From Chamaecrista fasciculata (taxonomy: Eukaryota; Streptophyta; Magnoliopsida; Fabales; Fabaceae): a stretch of 64,000 nucleotides of DNA. The translations under genes and the position numbers were made by a program. Each line of letters begins with the position of its first letter. Within the stretch, counting starts at the first letter, position 1. Positions 37,358 through 50,700 of the stretch are shown here, piece by piece. The stretch is from the NCBI GenBank assembly GCA_003254925.1, contig QANZ01012774.1, positions 156,059-220,058 of the forward strand. Reading direction: 5' to 3'. The notes under the pieces were generated by a model, which did not search any database, was not told where the DNA came from, and worked only from the letters and a program-made list of their open reading frames with translations.

Positions 37358-38070
37358 CTAGTCCTTTGCGTCTGCAATGCCCCCTGCGGTTATCTGGAAC
37401 ACGTAACACTGTCAAGAAAAACAAGTTTTCCTACAATTCGACTATGTCATTTTTTATTATTAATTTGAGCAAATTAATGACCACAAAATTCTAGTGAGCT
37501 GCAAGTTCTTTTTCCACCAACAAATAAGTAAATTTAGAAGGCACAAAAGCCCCTGGTCAAGGATATTGCTTCAGCTTCTGGCAGATTAGGAGCGTCAAAG
37601 ACTTTGCAAACACGCTGTTCACCTTTCCCTTTCCTAAACATCAACCTTATGGTGACCGCGTGAGCTAGTACATGCCCTCCGGCTGGTTTCTTTGGATCAG
37701 TCACAAACACCCCACCTCCTGGATCAGCTATCACTGCAAAACTCCGATATTGAGAGGTCAAGACCTTAGACCTTAAAAAACAAAGCCTCTGATCTTAACA
37801 CTAAAATTAGAGGAATGAAACAGGCTTCAAAAGTTACCCTGATTTGTCATATAAACAGCAACATTGAATTCCTCTGCTATCTTTGTAATTCGAGAAAGCA
37901 TCTGAGCCAATTTTTGCTGCAAAATAGTTTTTCTTGTAAACAAGATTTCACGTACATAAATACTTGGTTATATTAATTATATGCAAGTTTGGGACTGACT
38001 TGGCGCTCTGCCAGCTCTCCTCTGCCTGTAAAGTCCACCCGAAATAGAGCAATCACAGAATCTATTATCT

Positions 38071-38163
<93 letters not shown>

Positions 38164-40540
38164 GTCAACTCTCGAAACTTTCAAGATAGCTCTCAGTAAG
38201 AACTCACCAATAGTTTGAATGGTTCTTCGGACATTTTAGCAGCCAGACCCAAAAGAAGGTTGTACTGATGCTCGTATGTGTATGCGCGAGCATAGATAAT
38301 CTGGCACAGTCATTTTTAGAAAAAGGATTAGGTTTCATCACCAATATTTTCCCCTAGCTAGAATCCCGTTTATGATACACGAAACAGAGGAGACTTACAT
38401 TGTCCAGTACAGCCCCGGGGTCCATTCCAAATCTCTCAGCTATGGGAACAATTCGGTCAGGTCGGCTAGAAGAGTTCGTAGTTGAGATGAAAACATAGAA
38501 AAAAAATTGATAGGCCAAGTCGCCAAGAAAAGAAACATAGGAGTAATATGAGTTTAAAACTCGCAAGATTTTAATAAGTGAACACTACGAGATCCTAGTT
38601 AGTTTCAACTTTCAATTTTGAGCTGAGATGAGAAAGAGGATACAAAGTCCCCTCCGTGTCGATGTAAGCAACTTTCCCATTGCCTCCCCGCATACTGGTG
38701 GGAAGCTGGACGAAAAAATCAGAAACAAGAGATACTCAACAAGCAGCAGTAGTCGATACGTTTACGATTATATGCATCGTTTTATGCAGCAATTATGTCA
38801 TTGCGCAAGAAAATAACGTTTGAGAAGCTCAGGGAGCAAGTACTACGAAAATATTAGCATGATTTTCAAGAACTCAAACTTCAGATTCAAGGAGTCTTTA
38901 AAGCACCTATCCATTTTAACTTATTTAATGCCGTGAAGCATGAGGCTTCTTTAGTAATACTATGATATCATCTAGTAGACTAGTACACACAATAACAACT
39001 CAAAACCTAGCATGTCTAGAAGCAGGCCGGAACTCAACCTGAGTGGAAACGCAGAGAGTGTGCGCAAGCTGCGTTTTCCCAGACCTGAAACATTATATCT
39101 GAACGTTAGAACGGATTACTATACCGAAACTGAATAAGTGAATAGGAAGCAAAATAATCTGAAACTGGATATGCACTATTTTCTCACCGGAATTCTCCAA
39201 ACGCTTCTGTAATTGCCGATGTCTCAATTCCACCTGTTAATTATGAAACAAATGAAAGGTCAGGTTACTTAAAAGCACAAATAAATACTCAAATAGACAG
39301 TGATGGGGAATTTTACAGTACAAAGCTACCTCCTAACAATTCATCGAGAGCTTGGCTACCAGTTGTAATACGAACAACACTCTTCCTCTGTAACAGAAAT
39401 CGGGAAAAAAGTAAAATAAATATACAACAAGATGCTGAGCAGAGATCTAGATCAAAATTCAAATGAAAAATTCCAACAACTTACTTTGAGCAGTACATCA
39501 CTTCCAGTAATGTAACCAAAATTCTGGATGGAAGGGAAAAGAAAGGAAAATCAAATCATAACTCATAAGTCAGAGTAAAATGTGCATAGAGTCGAATGCG
39601 TACTAACCACAAGCTTCTCCGCAGCTTCACAGATCTTATCGACTTTGGCCTCCGATAAACCTTTAATACCGGTCAGGTTCTGCGGTATATAATATAATCA
39701 TGTTTTAATTACTTAACAGTTCACACCTATTTTAAAAGCCAAATATATGTTATAAGAGTTTGTTATTCTGACTCATCCAAATTGATTATATTCACAGGCC
39801 ATTTACGCCTCTCTTTTAAACCTATTTGTTGATCAGATCTAAGATAAAGTAGTATATATTATTTGTAATAACATATCATATGTGACAGATGTCAACGGCG
39901 ATGTGAATCTGGCAATGTTTGAATAGTTATGTTATAATCACGAAACTTATTAAACCTTCTTTGTATGCATCATCAAGCCATTGCAGGTATATATTCCTGC
40001 ATCCTGAAGCTTCTTCACATCTCCAGCATTGATACCTTGAGCAATCACTGTATCAAGAGAACGCATAATTTATATACCAAAAAATCTAAAAAGAGATCAA
40101 CGCAGAAACTGAATGAGCAATATAATTAAACAACGTAGCATTGACATCAGATCCAAGTGAAATCGTGTATCGATTCAGAGCACGGATATAGAAATAGCAT
40201 TTTTCTGAACGATCTTGGATACGATGAGAAAAAAGTAACTAAAAATATATATATAGTGTTCGTGATGTACATTTGTCAATGGCTTCGAAGAGGTCTTCGT
40301 CGTCATCTATGTCTTCTCGTTCTACGAGCTGCAATTGACTCGACTCTTCGGCTCTGTAAATAGTCAGATTAGAAAACGTTCATCAGTAGCGAAAACTATA
40401 AGCGAAATTGAAATTCAGATAAAGAAGAACTGAACTCTCCACCAGATCGAGGAAGAAGAAGAAGAAGAAGAAGAAGAAGAAGAAGAGGAGGAAATTAACT
40501 AGTTTAAAGGATACTAAACATACTTGAGCATCGCAAGCAT
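37358..40540 (-). CDS. DMC1: Meiotic recombinase DMC1 (15 exons, 344 aa)
   Basis: This is the meiosis-specific RecA/RAD51-family recombinase that assembles on single-stranded DNA and drives exchange between homologous chromosomes. Exons in order: 40540-40524, 40353-40271, 40047-39956, 39679-39608, 39523-39485, 39387-39330, 39233-39188, 39084-39039, 38705-38644, 38465-38399, 38300-38208, 38068-38000, 37916-37838, 37733-37567, 37402-37358. Phase is kept throughout and the sum gives 344 aa, the same length as Arabidopsis DMC1. An N-terminal helix-hairpin-helix region (about 37-80) precedes Walker A GEFRSGKT (133-140) and Walker B (LLIIDS, about 224-229). The last intron is read as AT-AC (see separate entry); with it the protein ends [13 protein letters not shown] as expected. 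Reading on through that intron instead gives a false C-terminus. Confidence 0.95.
37403..37566 (-). other. DMC1: Minor-class (U12-type) AT-AC intron in DMC1
   Basis: The minus-strand intron starts ATATCCTT, identical to the U12 donor consensus, directly after the GCA codon of EAEA. It ends in AC, with a branch-site-like TTTCTTGAC (consensus TTCCTTRAY) whose A lies 9 nt before the intron end. The intron is 164 bp. Joining GCA to GTG TTC CAG gives [12 protein letters not shown], which agrees with cereal DMC1 proteins as I recall them. No GT donor in the right phase exists nearby. Confidence 0.82.
38073..38160. repeat. Poly(A) run of nearly 90 bases in a DMC1 intron
   Basis: On the gene strand this is a T run directly before the GCAG acceptor of exon 12. 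It may be a real expanded polypyrimidine tract or an assembly artefact. Its true length is uncertain. Confidence 0.75.
40451..40485. repeat. GAA trinucleotide repeat in DMC1 intron 1
   Basis: About ten tandem GAA units lie within the first intron. Confidence 0.7.
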
Positions 40541-40599
40541 CTCCGGTCTCTGGACGAAAACACGAAAGGCGTGTAAGTATTGAGAAAGAGGGAAAGTGA

Positions 40600-40665
40600 G
40601 AAATATTTGAAATGTGAAGAACTCAACAAGTGAAGGATCCTATATAGAGAGAGCGGGAAATGGAA
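40600..40665 (-). promoter_or_regulatory. DMC1: DMC1 core promoter with TATA box and E2F-like site
   Basis: On the minus strand, TTTCCCGC (40660-40653) matches the plant E2F consensus TTTSSCGC. It lies just upstream of CTATATAGG (TATA, about 40648-40640), roughly 100 bases before the ATG. An E2F site would fit S-phase or premeiotic expression; function is inferred. Confidence 0.5.
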
Positions 40666-41277
40666 AAGCGCGAGGTAAATTGAGCTAACAACAATATGAA
40701 GAACGGTTGATCACGAGTTTTTTGAAATATATAAAACATATAGACGATTATTTTTAAAAAGAATTAATTGATTAATTATTAGTACCAAAATTTCGAAATA
40801 AAATTTGATATATAGTTAGTATTATTTTAATAAATTTGAGTAAAACTTTGTTAGTTGGATATATAGTTAAAACTTTTTTTAAAAAAAAAAGACTCATAAA
40901 CTTGGCACCAAAAACCTGAAAACCTATGAATTCTTTGATAAAAAAAGCCATCAATTCCTATAAATCCAAGAATCCATTTCCACATATATAGCCCAAGTTG
41001 GAGATTTTTTTTTAAAAAAAAAAAAAGGAAAAAAGAAAACTCAATTCTGTTGTTAAATTCAGAAAGTCGTTACGCGAAGACAACTCGAAACTACCAAAAT
41101 GCCCTTTCATTGTGCGTGCCTTCTCCTTGGTTCTGCGCACATTTTGAGGGAACTGGAGAGAGTCGTTTTCAATTTTCTTCATTGGAAACGACAAGCTTAC
41201 AGAAGAAAGAAGAAGAGAAAAGAAGAAGAATAATTAAAAAGTTGTTCCTTCTTCTTTCTCTCCCTCCATTAAAATCA
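40666..41277. other. Shared upstream region of DMC1 and the ANTH gene
   Basis: The two genes diverge here with 737 bases between their start codons. A TATATAG-like element lies near 40983-40990 for the plus-strand gene. The rest is AT-rich without other recognised sites. Confidence 0.4.
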
Positions 41278-44200
41278 ATGGGGACGTTTAAGAGCTTCAG
41301 AAAAGCCTATGACGCTCTCAAGGACTCAACCCAGGTTGGCCTCGCCAAGGTCAACAGCGAATACAAGGTAATGGCCTACTTCGAATTAAATTTCAATTTA
41401 TTTTTAAATTTTCTTTTCTTCTCTCAAAAATGTGTTGATTCTGTTCTGTTCATCTTCTTGTTGAAGGATTTGGATATTGCAATTGTGAAGGCCACCAATC
41501 ACGTAGAATATCCTCCTAAGGAACGTCATGTTCGAAGTGAGTTTATGCAATTACCTCATTTCTGTTGTTTCTTGCAATTTTTCGAAAGGATTTGTGCTTT
41601 CAATTTCGACATTGTAACATATGCATCGTCGTGAAATTTGTTTCGTTGACGCATTGGGTCTTTATTAAGAGCTCAGCTTAATGAATCTTAATTTGCATAT
41701 TTTCCTTTTTAATAAGAGCATTTCAAACAATGAAATCGTTCATTAACATAACAATGCCAACTTCCGACAGAAATTGGATTTCACTCATTGTTTACCTTCT
41801 TTCCTTCATTTTTTGTTTTTCTACAGAAATATTCTATGCAACATCAGCACACCAACCGCGGGCGGATGTGGCATACTGCATTCACGCACTTTCCAAGAGA
41901 CTCTCCAAGACGCGAAGTTGGATAGTAAATCCTTTTCATACTTATAGCTAAACAAACTTAGAGCTCATTTATTTCTTTTTATTTAATAGGGTGAAATATT
42001 GAAAGTGTTTGAATAATGTTGATAACAGAATTGGTATCGTTGCTTTTCTCTTCGGAGCAAATATTAGCATACAAAACACCAAACTAGACACATTTGAATA
42101 ATCACAGTGGATATTCAAATTTAATTGTTCATAGTGTATAAATTATGGCTCAATGTCCTTCTTGCACAAATGATTATGTGCAGAGGGATTGAACAGGGCT
42201 AAAGAATTCTTAGGTACAACACCATTCAGAAAGATGAAGGAAATGTATTTGCCCGTAGTTTCAATCTGATCATTTGTCTCATTACAGCGATTTTCTTTTC
42301 ATCTTTCTTGAAACTCACTTCGGCTTGTTTTTGTCTTAATAATGATGTCGAAGGTTGCTATAAAGATATTGATAGTCATCCATAGGACTTTGAGAGAGGG
42401 TGATCCTACTTTCAGAGAAGAATTTCTAAACTTCTCCCGCAGAGGAAATGTTCTCCAGATAGCCCATTTCAAAGATGACTCTAGCCCTCTAGGTAAATCA
42501 GTGCTGAAAATTATATAATGTAATTTCTCTTCACAATAGGCTGGTCTAGACCCCTTTTCAGAAGGACAAAACTTCTATCGAGATCTCCAGTAATAATAAT
42601 AATAATTTTAACAACTCAACATTATACAGTTTGGTATTTAAAAAAACTTCTTCCCAATTCATTCTTTATTTTTTTCCAAAAACAAATAGCGAACACTTTT
42701 ATAACCTTGCTTAAATCTAACATACCCCACCACACTCTATGCAGCTTGGGACTGTTCTGCATGGATTCGAGCATATGCACTATATTTAGAGGAAAGACTA
42801 GAATGTTTTAGAATCATTAGATATGACATTGAATCTGAGCGTTTGACAAAAACATCACCAGCTGCAACCAAGGTGTGTGCTTTGCCTTACTTCGAATCAC
42901 ACATTTATTTTTCCTTGTGTTTTATTGCTATGTTTAGAATATCAGGAACTTTAGCTTTGACAGGCACATAGCAAAACACGGGTGTTGCCTTGTGAAGAGC
43001 TGTTGGAGCAGCTTCCGGCACTGCAGCAACTTCTTCAACGCCTTATTGGTTGTCAGGTAAAACTCAAGTACGTTTGGTACCTTTATGCTTCTAATTTATG
43101 AGTCATATCTCTTAAGACTCTTACTGTTGAAATAGCTGCACATTCTTGCTCTTTGGATGATTTTTATGTGCTTTAATACCTTGCAGCCTGAAGGAGCAGC
43201 TTATACTACTTATCTAATACAATATGCCTTGGCCCTGGTATGAACGTTTTGTAATAGTAGCTCTTAAATCATCTTGGCATATGTTCTGTACCAACTGCAT
43301 GACTAGAGAAAATTACTAGAACAGACAGAAAAAAGGGCCGGTTCATATGCATGACTATTGGATTTCTTTGCCTAGGGGCAGTCATATGCACAATGAAACT
43401 GACATATGGATAAAAGGATTTGCTAGTTAAATCCATAATAGACAATACCAAAACTGCGTAAACTGGAAAGCTTTGAAGGTGATCTGTGTTATAATCATTA
43501 ACACATGAGAGTCTGTAGTAAGAATTGAACTCCTCGACTCTAGATTAGAGGTCCTGATACCATATCTAGAAATCTTTCAAGTTCCAGTTCAAACATATAA
43601 ACAACCAAGTGGAGGTTTATAAGTAGTTCTGTAATCCATTATAGATAATAATACTCAATAGTTCTCATCAAACAATTCTTCTCCCACAGATTATAGATTT
43701 TAAGAAGATAGTGAACCAGAATAAAGAATTGCCACCATCATCGACATTATTTCCCACACTGCAAAATTCTTGCAGCCTAATTAATTAATCTTTAATGCTT
43801 CGTTGAGTTTAATAAATAAAATATGAGTTTCCATTAATTTTCTTATATATGACATCTATTTTCTCAGTTTTATGACTCTTTGTTTCAATTTCTTTTTGTG
43901 TTTTCGGGTGTTTGATAATGCCATTTAGGTACTGAAAGAGAGCTTCAAAATATATTGTGCAATCAATGACGGAATTATAAATCTCGTGGACGTGGTAAAC
44001 TTCTTAGTTTAATGTGATATTTTGATGATTTCAGCTGAACTCTAAATGTCACTAACTAATCAAAATTATTCCCGCTTCCCTGCAGTTCTTTGATATGTCT
44101 AGACATGATGCATTCAAGGCTTTGAATATATATAAACGAGCCGGCCAACAGGTACAGTGCTGCTCTTCTTTTTTTAAAGACACTTTTTGTTATGGATTCG

Positions 44201-46847
44201 ATGTTGTGTTCGACGAGGAATCCGGGAATCACTAAAGAGGGTAAGCATCTTGTTGAACTAATGATCAAATTTTTCTTATCACAGGCTAAACAACTTGCTG
44301 ATTTCTACGAATACTGCAAGGGCTTGGACCTTGCGAGGAATTTCCAATTTCCAACACTGAGACAGGTTCTTTTTTGTCATAATTGTAATAATACTTATAC
44401 TAATAAATAGTTTCTCATGAAGCTCTTTTCTTCAATAAATAGCCACCTCCATCTTTTCTTGCTACAATGGAAGAATACCTAAAAGAAGCTCCGACCGGCT
44501 CTTCCTCTAGGAGATTGGTGAGTAAAAGCAATATGCAAATTACTTAAAGAACGTGAGGTATTTATGTTTTTATGTTTGATATGAACTCCAATTAACCAAT
44601 ACACATATCTATGTATATATCTAATAAAATGGAAAACCTGCCAAATGCAATTTGAATCTGACTTCCTAGGATAATTACTATAGAAATTATGCAATATGGC
44701 CATTGAGGCTGAACCCACTTCCTCAGGGTCAGGAAAAACTGAAAAACGTCTAGAGTGACCTACAGATTTAACTTTGTTCTTTCATGTTATTTTAATAATC
44801 AAAGATACCAAAATAATTTCATAATACTACATACATGCACATGCACAAACACACAGTATTCATGTATTTGGTTCATTAATTTATATTCATTTAACGTTGT
44901 CAGGAGTATGAGGAAACTGATCAATCACCTAAGAAGGAAGAAACAGAAGAACCAGAAGAAAGTGAGAAGCAAGCTGAAGAAGACAATGAGGTTAAACCAG
45001 AAGAGGTGGAGGAAGAAACAGAAGTAAAGGAAGAGGAAGTTGAGCTGCCTCCATTGATATCAACTGATGGCAATGATGACTTGCTGGTATGTTTTGTACT
45101 TTTGTTTGATTGGTATGCACATGTTTGCGATGCTGGTTTGATAGAACACATCATATGTGTCCATCTTCGCAGGGTCTGAACGAAATAAATCCCAAAGCTC
45201 TAGAATTGGAAGAAAGCAATGCTTTGGCTCTTGCTATTGTTCCAGCTGGTGGTATGATATAGAGTATATTTTTATTTAAAGAAATTAATACCGTATCACG
45301 CTTGTCCTTCTGGAGATTGCAATGCACTCTACTAATGAATACCTTCATTGAGACTCACCATCTAGTCTTTCGGAGGGCGAGGGCTTTTCCATGTGAACAT
45401 CATATTACATACACCCTTTTGAATGAACGTTTGATAGGAGAAAATGGATATGTGTGTCAGAAAGACACTGTAATATGTTAGCAATCAATTTTTTTTTATC
45501 AGAATAGAATAGCAAAAAAAACTACGAGAATACATCAAGAAGCTCTCATACTTGTTCATGTACACCATTTTTAAGACTTGATCTTATGGGTTATGCTTAT
45601 TTTTAAATTAACAGGACTTGCTGTTTGAAACTTGATACAATCTTGAGATTTTTGCAATTTTATGCAGGGAATGAACCTCGGACCAACTTTGGTTTAAATG
45701 ATATTGCTGGGACTTCTGGTTGGGAATTGGCACTTGTCACAACACCAAGTCACGATGTTAGCCAACCAGTGCCAAATCGCAAAATGGTTCGTCACTACTA
45801 TCCTTGGTTTTCAACTTATTTCTTTATAGCATACGTGTGAACGAGAAGGCATCTAATTTTCTTTACAGTAAATCCATTGCAACCTTTCATTCGTCCTGAT
45901 TTGTCAGGGTATACATAAAAGTTTTACACTGGCCAATCTTAGACAATTGTATGTTATGTGCATGCTGCGCATAATCACCCACTAAAGAATGATTCATTCT
46001 AGTGTTCTATCTAGAATATGGTAAAGGGTTATACAGCACAACCATAACATACCTCCCAGATTTTTTTCTTTTCAGTACACTTGAAGCCAGATGGCAACAA
46101 AAACAGGGTTTTGGAGAGATTAAAAAAGAAATCTAATATTTTTTTGGTTGTAGATGATTAGTGTCTTTTCAAGCGAGAGCAAGATTGGGGAAAAAAAACG
46201 AGCAAATTTCCCCAGTACTGCAATCAATCAATCAGTCATGTTGTGTTTTATAGGTGTATTCTTGCCTAGTTTGATGTGTCAGTATGTCCCAGACCTTCTG
46301 TCTATGCGTCATAGGAGAAGGAGAATTGAGTTACTTTAGATCATATGTAGCTAAACTTTTAAACCTTATAGATCGTTTATCGATTTTAATTTCTGTATTA
46401 CTTTTTCATTGGTTGAGTCAGGGTGGTGGGTTTGACAAGCTATTACTAGACAGTTTGTATGAAGATGAAAATGCGAGGAGACAACTTCAACTCCAAAATG
46501 CAGGTTATGGAAGAGGGGGAATGAGTATGCAAACTCCATATGACTATCACAATCACAACCAGTATGATCCATTTGCAATGTCCAACAATATAGCACCTCC
46601 CACTAACGTGCAATTGGCAATAATGGCTCAACAACAGCAACAGCAGCAGATGATGTTTCAACAGCAGCAGCAATACAACAACATGATGGTTCCTTATAAT
46701 AATAATAATTATCATCATTCACAAACGCAATATCCTCAACAGATGCAGCCTATGGGTTCTTCAAATCCATTTGGTGACCCCTTACCCGTCCCTAACTATC
46801 CTTATAATTCAATGCCCCAACAGGGTAATCACAACAATCTCATCTAG
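41278..46847 (+). CDS. ANTH-domain clathrin-assembly protein (15 exons, 587 aa)
   Basis: This is an AP180/CALM-type adaptor that binds phosphoinositides and clathrin at endocytic or secretory membranes. Exons: 41278-41367, 41467-41536, 41827-41924, 42354-42492, 42745-42872, 42964-43056, 43187-43237, 43929-43994, 44086-44151, 44285-44365, 44443-44517, 44904-45086, 45173-45251, 45668-45786, 46422-46847, all GT-AG; the exact 3' edge of exon 13 could be three bases shorter. The lipid-binding motif KATNH...PKERH is at residues 38-51 inside the ANTH domain (about 25-290). After it come an acidic Glu-rich linker (about 340-385), a DPF motif (495-497), a Gln/Asn-rich stretch and NPF (561-563). DPF and NPF are typical AP-2 and EH-domain ligands. 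It resembles Arabidopsis At5g35200. Confidence 0.93.
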
Positions 46848-47379
46848 ACTCCAGCTTCTTTTCTTCCTATTCCACCTCATAAAAGGATTGCATTCTTCAT
46901 TCCTTGTAGTAAGGTGACATTTTTTTCCCTTATTGAAAAGTTATATGATTTCTTATTTATCACCGAGTATTAAGTATATATTTAGTTCAATTCTTCATGC
47001 ACAAGGTTGTTTTAGATGAAAAATTTCTAAGACTCAAATAAGCTAAAATGCCAAAAGAATCCAATTTGTCATTTAAAAAATCAGTTTTTTAGGCCAATTA
47101 CAATGACTCCAGTCATCAATGTCTCAACTAATAATATTACTTTAATAATGTAAATGATCTGACATCTTCTCCAAATAAAATTTGGCTTTTATTATAATCG
47201 AATGTCACATCTGAACCAACTAGCCATCTTATAACTCAATACGCAATTCTTTAAATACTTATCATCACTATTTTTAAGTAACATGGTCTGCTGCAAGTTA
47301 AATTATATCAAGTCTGTGTTGGATAACATTAAAAATATTATCTCTTTAGTATTTTGTTTAAATACTTCTCTTGAATATC

Positions 47380-47445
<66 letters not shown>

Positions 47446-47446
47446 N

Positions 47447-47485
<39 letters not shown>

Positions 47486-47777
47486 GAGATTCAGAATATA
47501 TTGGCTAAATAAAAGGGAAAAAAAAAAAAAGGGACGCGCGAAGTAACTTTTTATTGCCATAATGACTTAAGGCCATTAGTGTCTCAGAAAAACCTAAACG
47601 ACAATGAGGAACACATAATAATATATCCCGGAAGGTTGTATTTACATATTTCTCTGAAAATCTGCAAAACTTGGGAGATGATCTGTGGAGCGCCATAGCA
47701 GAAGAGACCGACTTTATTGTCACTAAAGAATTCTAATTACAAAATCTATATACAGAACCACCACCAGAAGCTTCCCC
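46848..47777. other. Intergenic DNA between convergent ANTH and TBC genes
   Basis: It holds the 3' UTRs of both genes and a GA microsatellite of about 95 bases (47388-47482, with one N). No other gene was seen. Confidence 0.5.
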
Positions 47778-50700
47778 TCACATCTCAGATAAAAGATTGC
47801 TGATTTTACGAAGCTCCTTGAGAGCTGTCACAGCTGTAACCTGCCCTTTACCAACCAAAACATTTTTGGAGAAGTTATCCAATGAGGTCCCCTGGCCCCT
47901 CTCTTGCTGGAAAACAGATTCAATTACCTGCCATACAAAAAATGTCAACTCACTGAACTGATTATTTCAACCAAAAAAGCTTTCAAGATGTAAAGGGAAT
48001 GCAGATCAATAGCTTTTACTGTTTTGTTTTTTGGCAGTAAAAATCTGTTTTGACACTAAACCATGAGGATAATGGGAAAAAAAAATCCTCAACTTTAACG
48101 AGTTAACAAATCAAATTGGAGAACGACTATAAGAAAGAACCTTACCTGAATATTCTCTAGCATAGACTGCCCAAGATTCCTCAAAGTCCCCATCACGTTT
48201 TGGTCTACTGAATCTCCTTTGCAACTGACAGAACTATTCTTACTGGAGATAGCCGAGGCTGCTGTATTGCTTTTGATAGAGCTGTTACCAGCTTTTGTAG
48301 TATCAGAAGCACCTCCTCCTTTCTCAGCCGTAACTTCATCAGTATTTCGACCAAACCTCCAAAACCAGTGGATTTTATTCGGTTTCCTCTCCTTAGAAAC
48401 TGTGGATGAGTTTGCTGTACTATCACTGTGGTGTCCTGAGTTCTGAGGTGTATTATCAGGAGGTACGGAGATGGGAAGAGGTGAAATGTTGGGGCTAGTA
48501 TGCGAATCTTCATTGCATTCATTAAAAGATAAGTTAGATGCAACACTACTTTTCTCTGAGTAATTTTCATGATCATTGGCCTCATTAGGAGGACTGGTTG
48601 GGTCCGAGAATGAAGATTTAGATGCAACGCTACTTTTCTCTGAGTAATTTTCATGATCATTGACCTCATTAGGAGGACTGGTTGGGTCCGAGAATGAAGA
48701 ATAATTTTCCTCACTGCCAGTATTTCCACTCAGAAAACTAACATCAGCAGTGTAATTGTTACCGTTGCTGCCAGTATCTGGTTCCTCACAGCCAGTATTT
48801 CCACTCAAAAATCTATCCTCAGCAGTGTAATTAATACCGTTGCTGCCAGTATCTGGTTCCTCACAATCAGTATTTCCACTCAGACATCTATCCTCAGCAT
48901 TGTAGTTGTTGTCTTTACTGCCACCATCTGGCCCCTTCCCTTCAACTTCTGCAGAAAGATTATCTTGTTGTGAAACTTCAGGGTTGTTCATTTGTTCTAC
49001 ATCTTCTTCAGAGCCAAGTATCCTAGTAAGATCTTGTAGCAAACTACGCCTAACAGATGTCTTAGATTCTTTCTTACTACTCCGAACCTTCGATGGAGAT
49101 GGGGCAGATTCTGTTCTTTTGAGACTGAATTTCACCTTCTCTGTCCACCCATTTTTTCGAGTTGGAACTTGTTTATCTGCATCAGCTTGTTTAGTGTCTT
49201 CATCTTTGTGGACGACTCTCCACTTTTCTTCCCAGTAGCTATCAGGTAACAGATTCAGAGGAGTTCTTGGAGAAAAAGATTCAGATCGAATGGTCAGAGA
49301 TCTTGAAATTGGTGATTTACTTTGGTGGTAAGCACTCACAAATGGTGATGGAATTGAAATGTCAGCACTTAATGCAAGAGCCTGCAAGGATTTAGCCTTC
49401 TCAAGTAGTTTCTCAATATCAGCGTTCTCAGGGAAGTTTAACAATCTCTGAAGACAGATTGTAGCATTTTCGGTAGCAAGTAGCGATGATCTTAAACGAA
49501 GTAACATTGCTACAGCCATAGCTGAGATAAATGCTCCACGGGGTGAGTGTAGGATCCTAAAGCCAGAGTCTATGTCATCATCAGCACCTTTTTTCACTTT
49601 ACTATTATCCGATGCAAAGATCTCATCCCAGATTATCAGAAGGCTGTTGAGTGAAAATTCCCGTCCAAACAGAACTCGCAACCAGCGGAGTGCAAAGTAC
49701 TGGGGTTCAACGCCAAGATCAACAAGATGGCTGTGCAGGTATGAATCCACAAGGGACAGCAAATAATACAATGCAGTAGATGCTTCTATTACAGGAGATA
49801 AGTTATTATGGGACCCAGTCGCCGGGGAGGATGAGAAGAAGTCTGCCATTGCAACTAAGCCATTGGCCCCACTCAATAAAGCATCAAACATACAGTAGGC
49901 ATCATGTTCAATGAATTTCTCAGATAAAACAATGCCTAGTTCACCTTCAGCACCATAAGCATCGCTTAGTAAAACCATGGTCTTTATCTCAGGATCAAGC
50001 TCATCAAGACTCTTTGCTTTCATTGTATTTCCATGGGAGCCAATTTCATCCTCCATCAAGTCTAGAGATTTCCTAAAATCGAAACTGTAAGAAAGATCAT
50101 TCTCTTGACATAAAAGACCATCAAATCTGTCTGTAAAGTGATCTTCATAAAGCTTTCGAGCTTCTGAAACACGCTCCACGTCAACTTGGAGAACATATAG
50201 CAATGGAGCCAACAATTCATGCATTCCTATAGAGAAAGCCACCAGAGAGAAAAGCAATTACAAATGTTCCAGGAAAGTACTTAATAAATTATGTGAATAA
50301 AAAAACAGAAATTATATCGGATATTTATATAATTTCTAATACTAAACAAAACTAATTCTGAAAGCCCTGAAGTGAAACTAACTGGATATACATTTCATCA
50401 GGGAACAGATTTGTCAAAAATTTATTCACTGAACACTCAGTTTCAATAGAAAGTAAAACTAGCAATAAAGCAGGGAAAAATGGCAGAATATTCATACAGA
50501 TCTTTATAAAATTGGAAAATTAATTAGTGATAAAAAAACATTAAAAGCAATCATGTTTTAAATGATTGGCCAAAAAAAAAATCATGTTTTAAATGAATAA
50601 GTTAACAATAGATTGAATATGGGCCAAAGAAAACAAATACAATGTGCCTTCACTTGACTGGCATTCTAAGGCTCAACAAATGAATGTTCTATTATTATTC

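Noticed and set aside
37534..37566. Continuation of DMC1 exon 14 to a stop at about 37534 as the real C-terminus
   Set aside because: It replaces the conserved [12 protein letters not shown] tail by unrelated residues. The AT-AC intron restores the tail and the expected 344-aa length.
37977..38189. Poly-Lys and poly-Phe open frames
   Set aside because: They are translations of the homopolymer in the DMC1 intron.
47378..47560. Ser-Leu repeat open frame
   Set aside because: It is a translation of a GA microsatellite.
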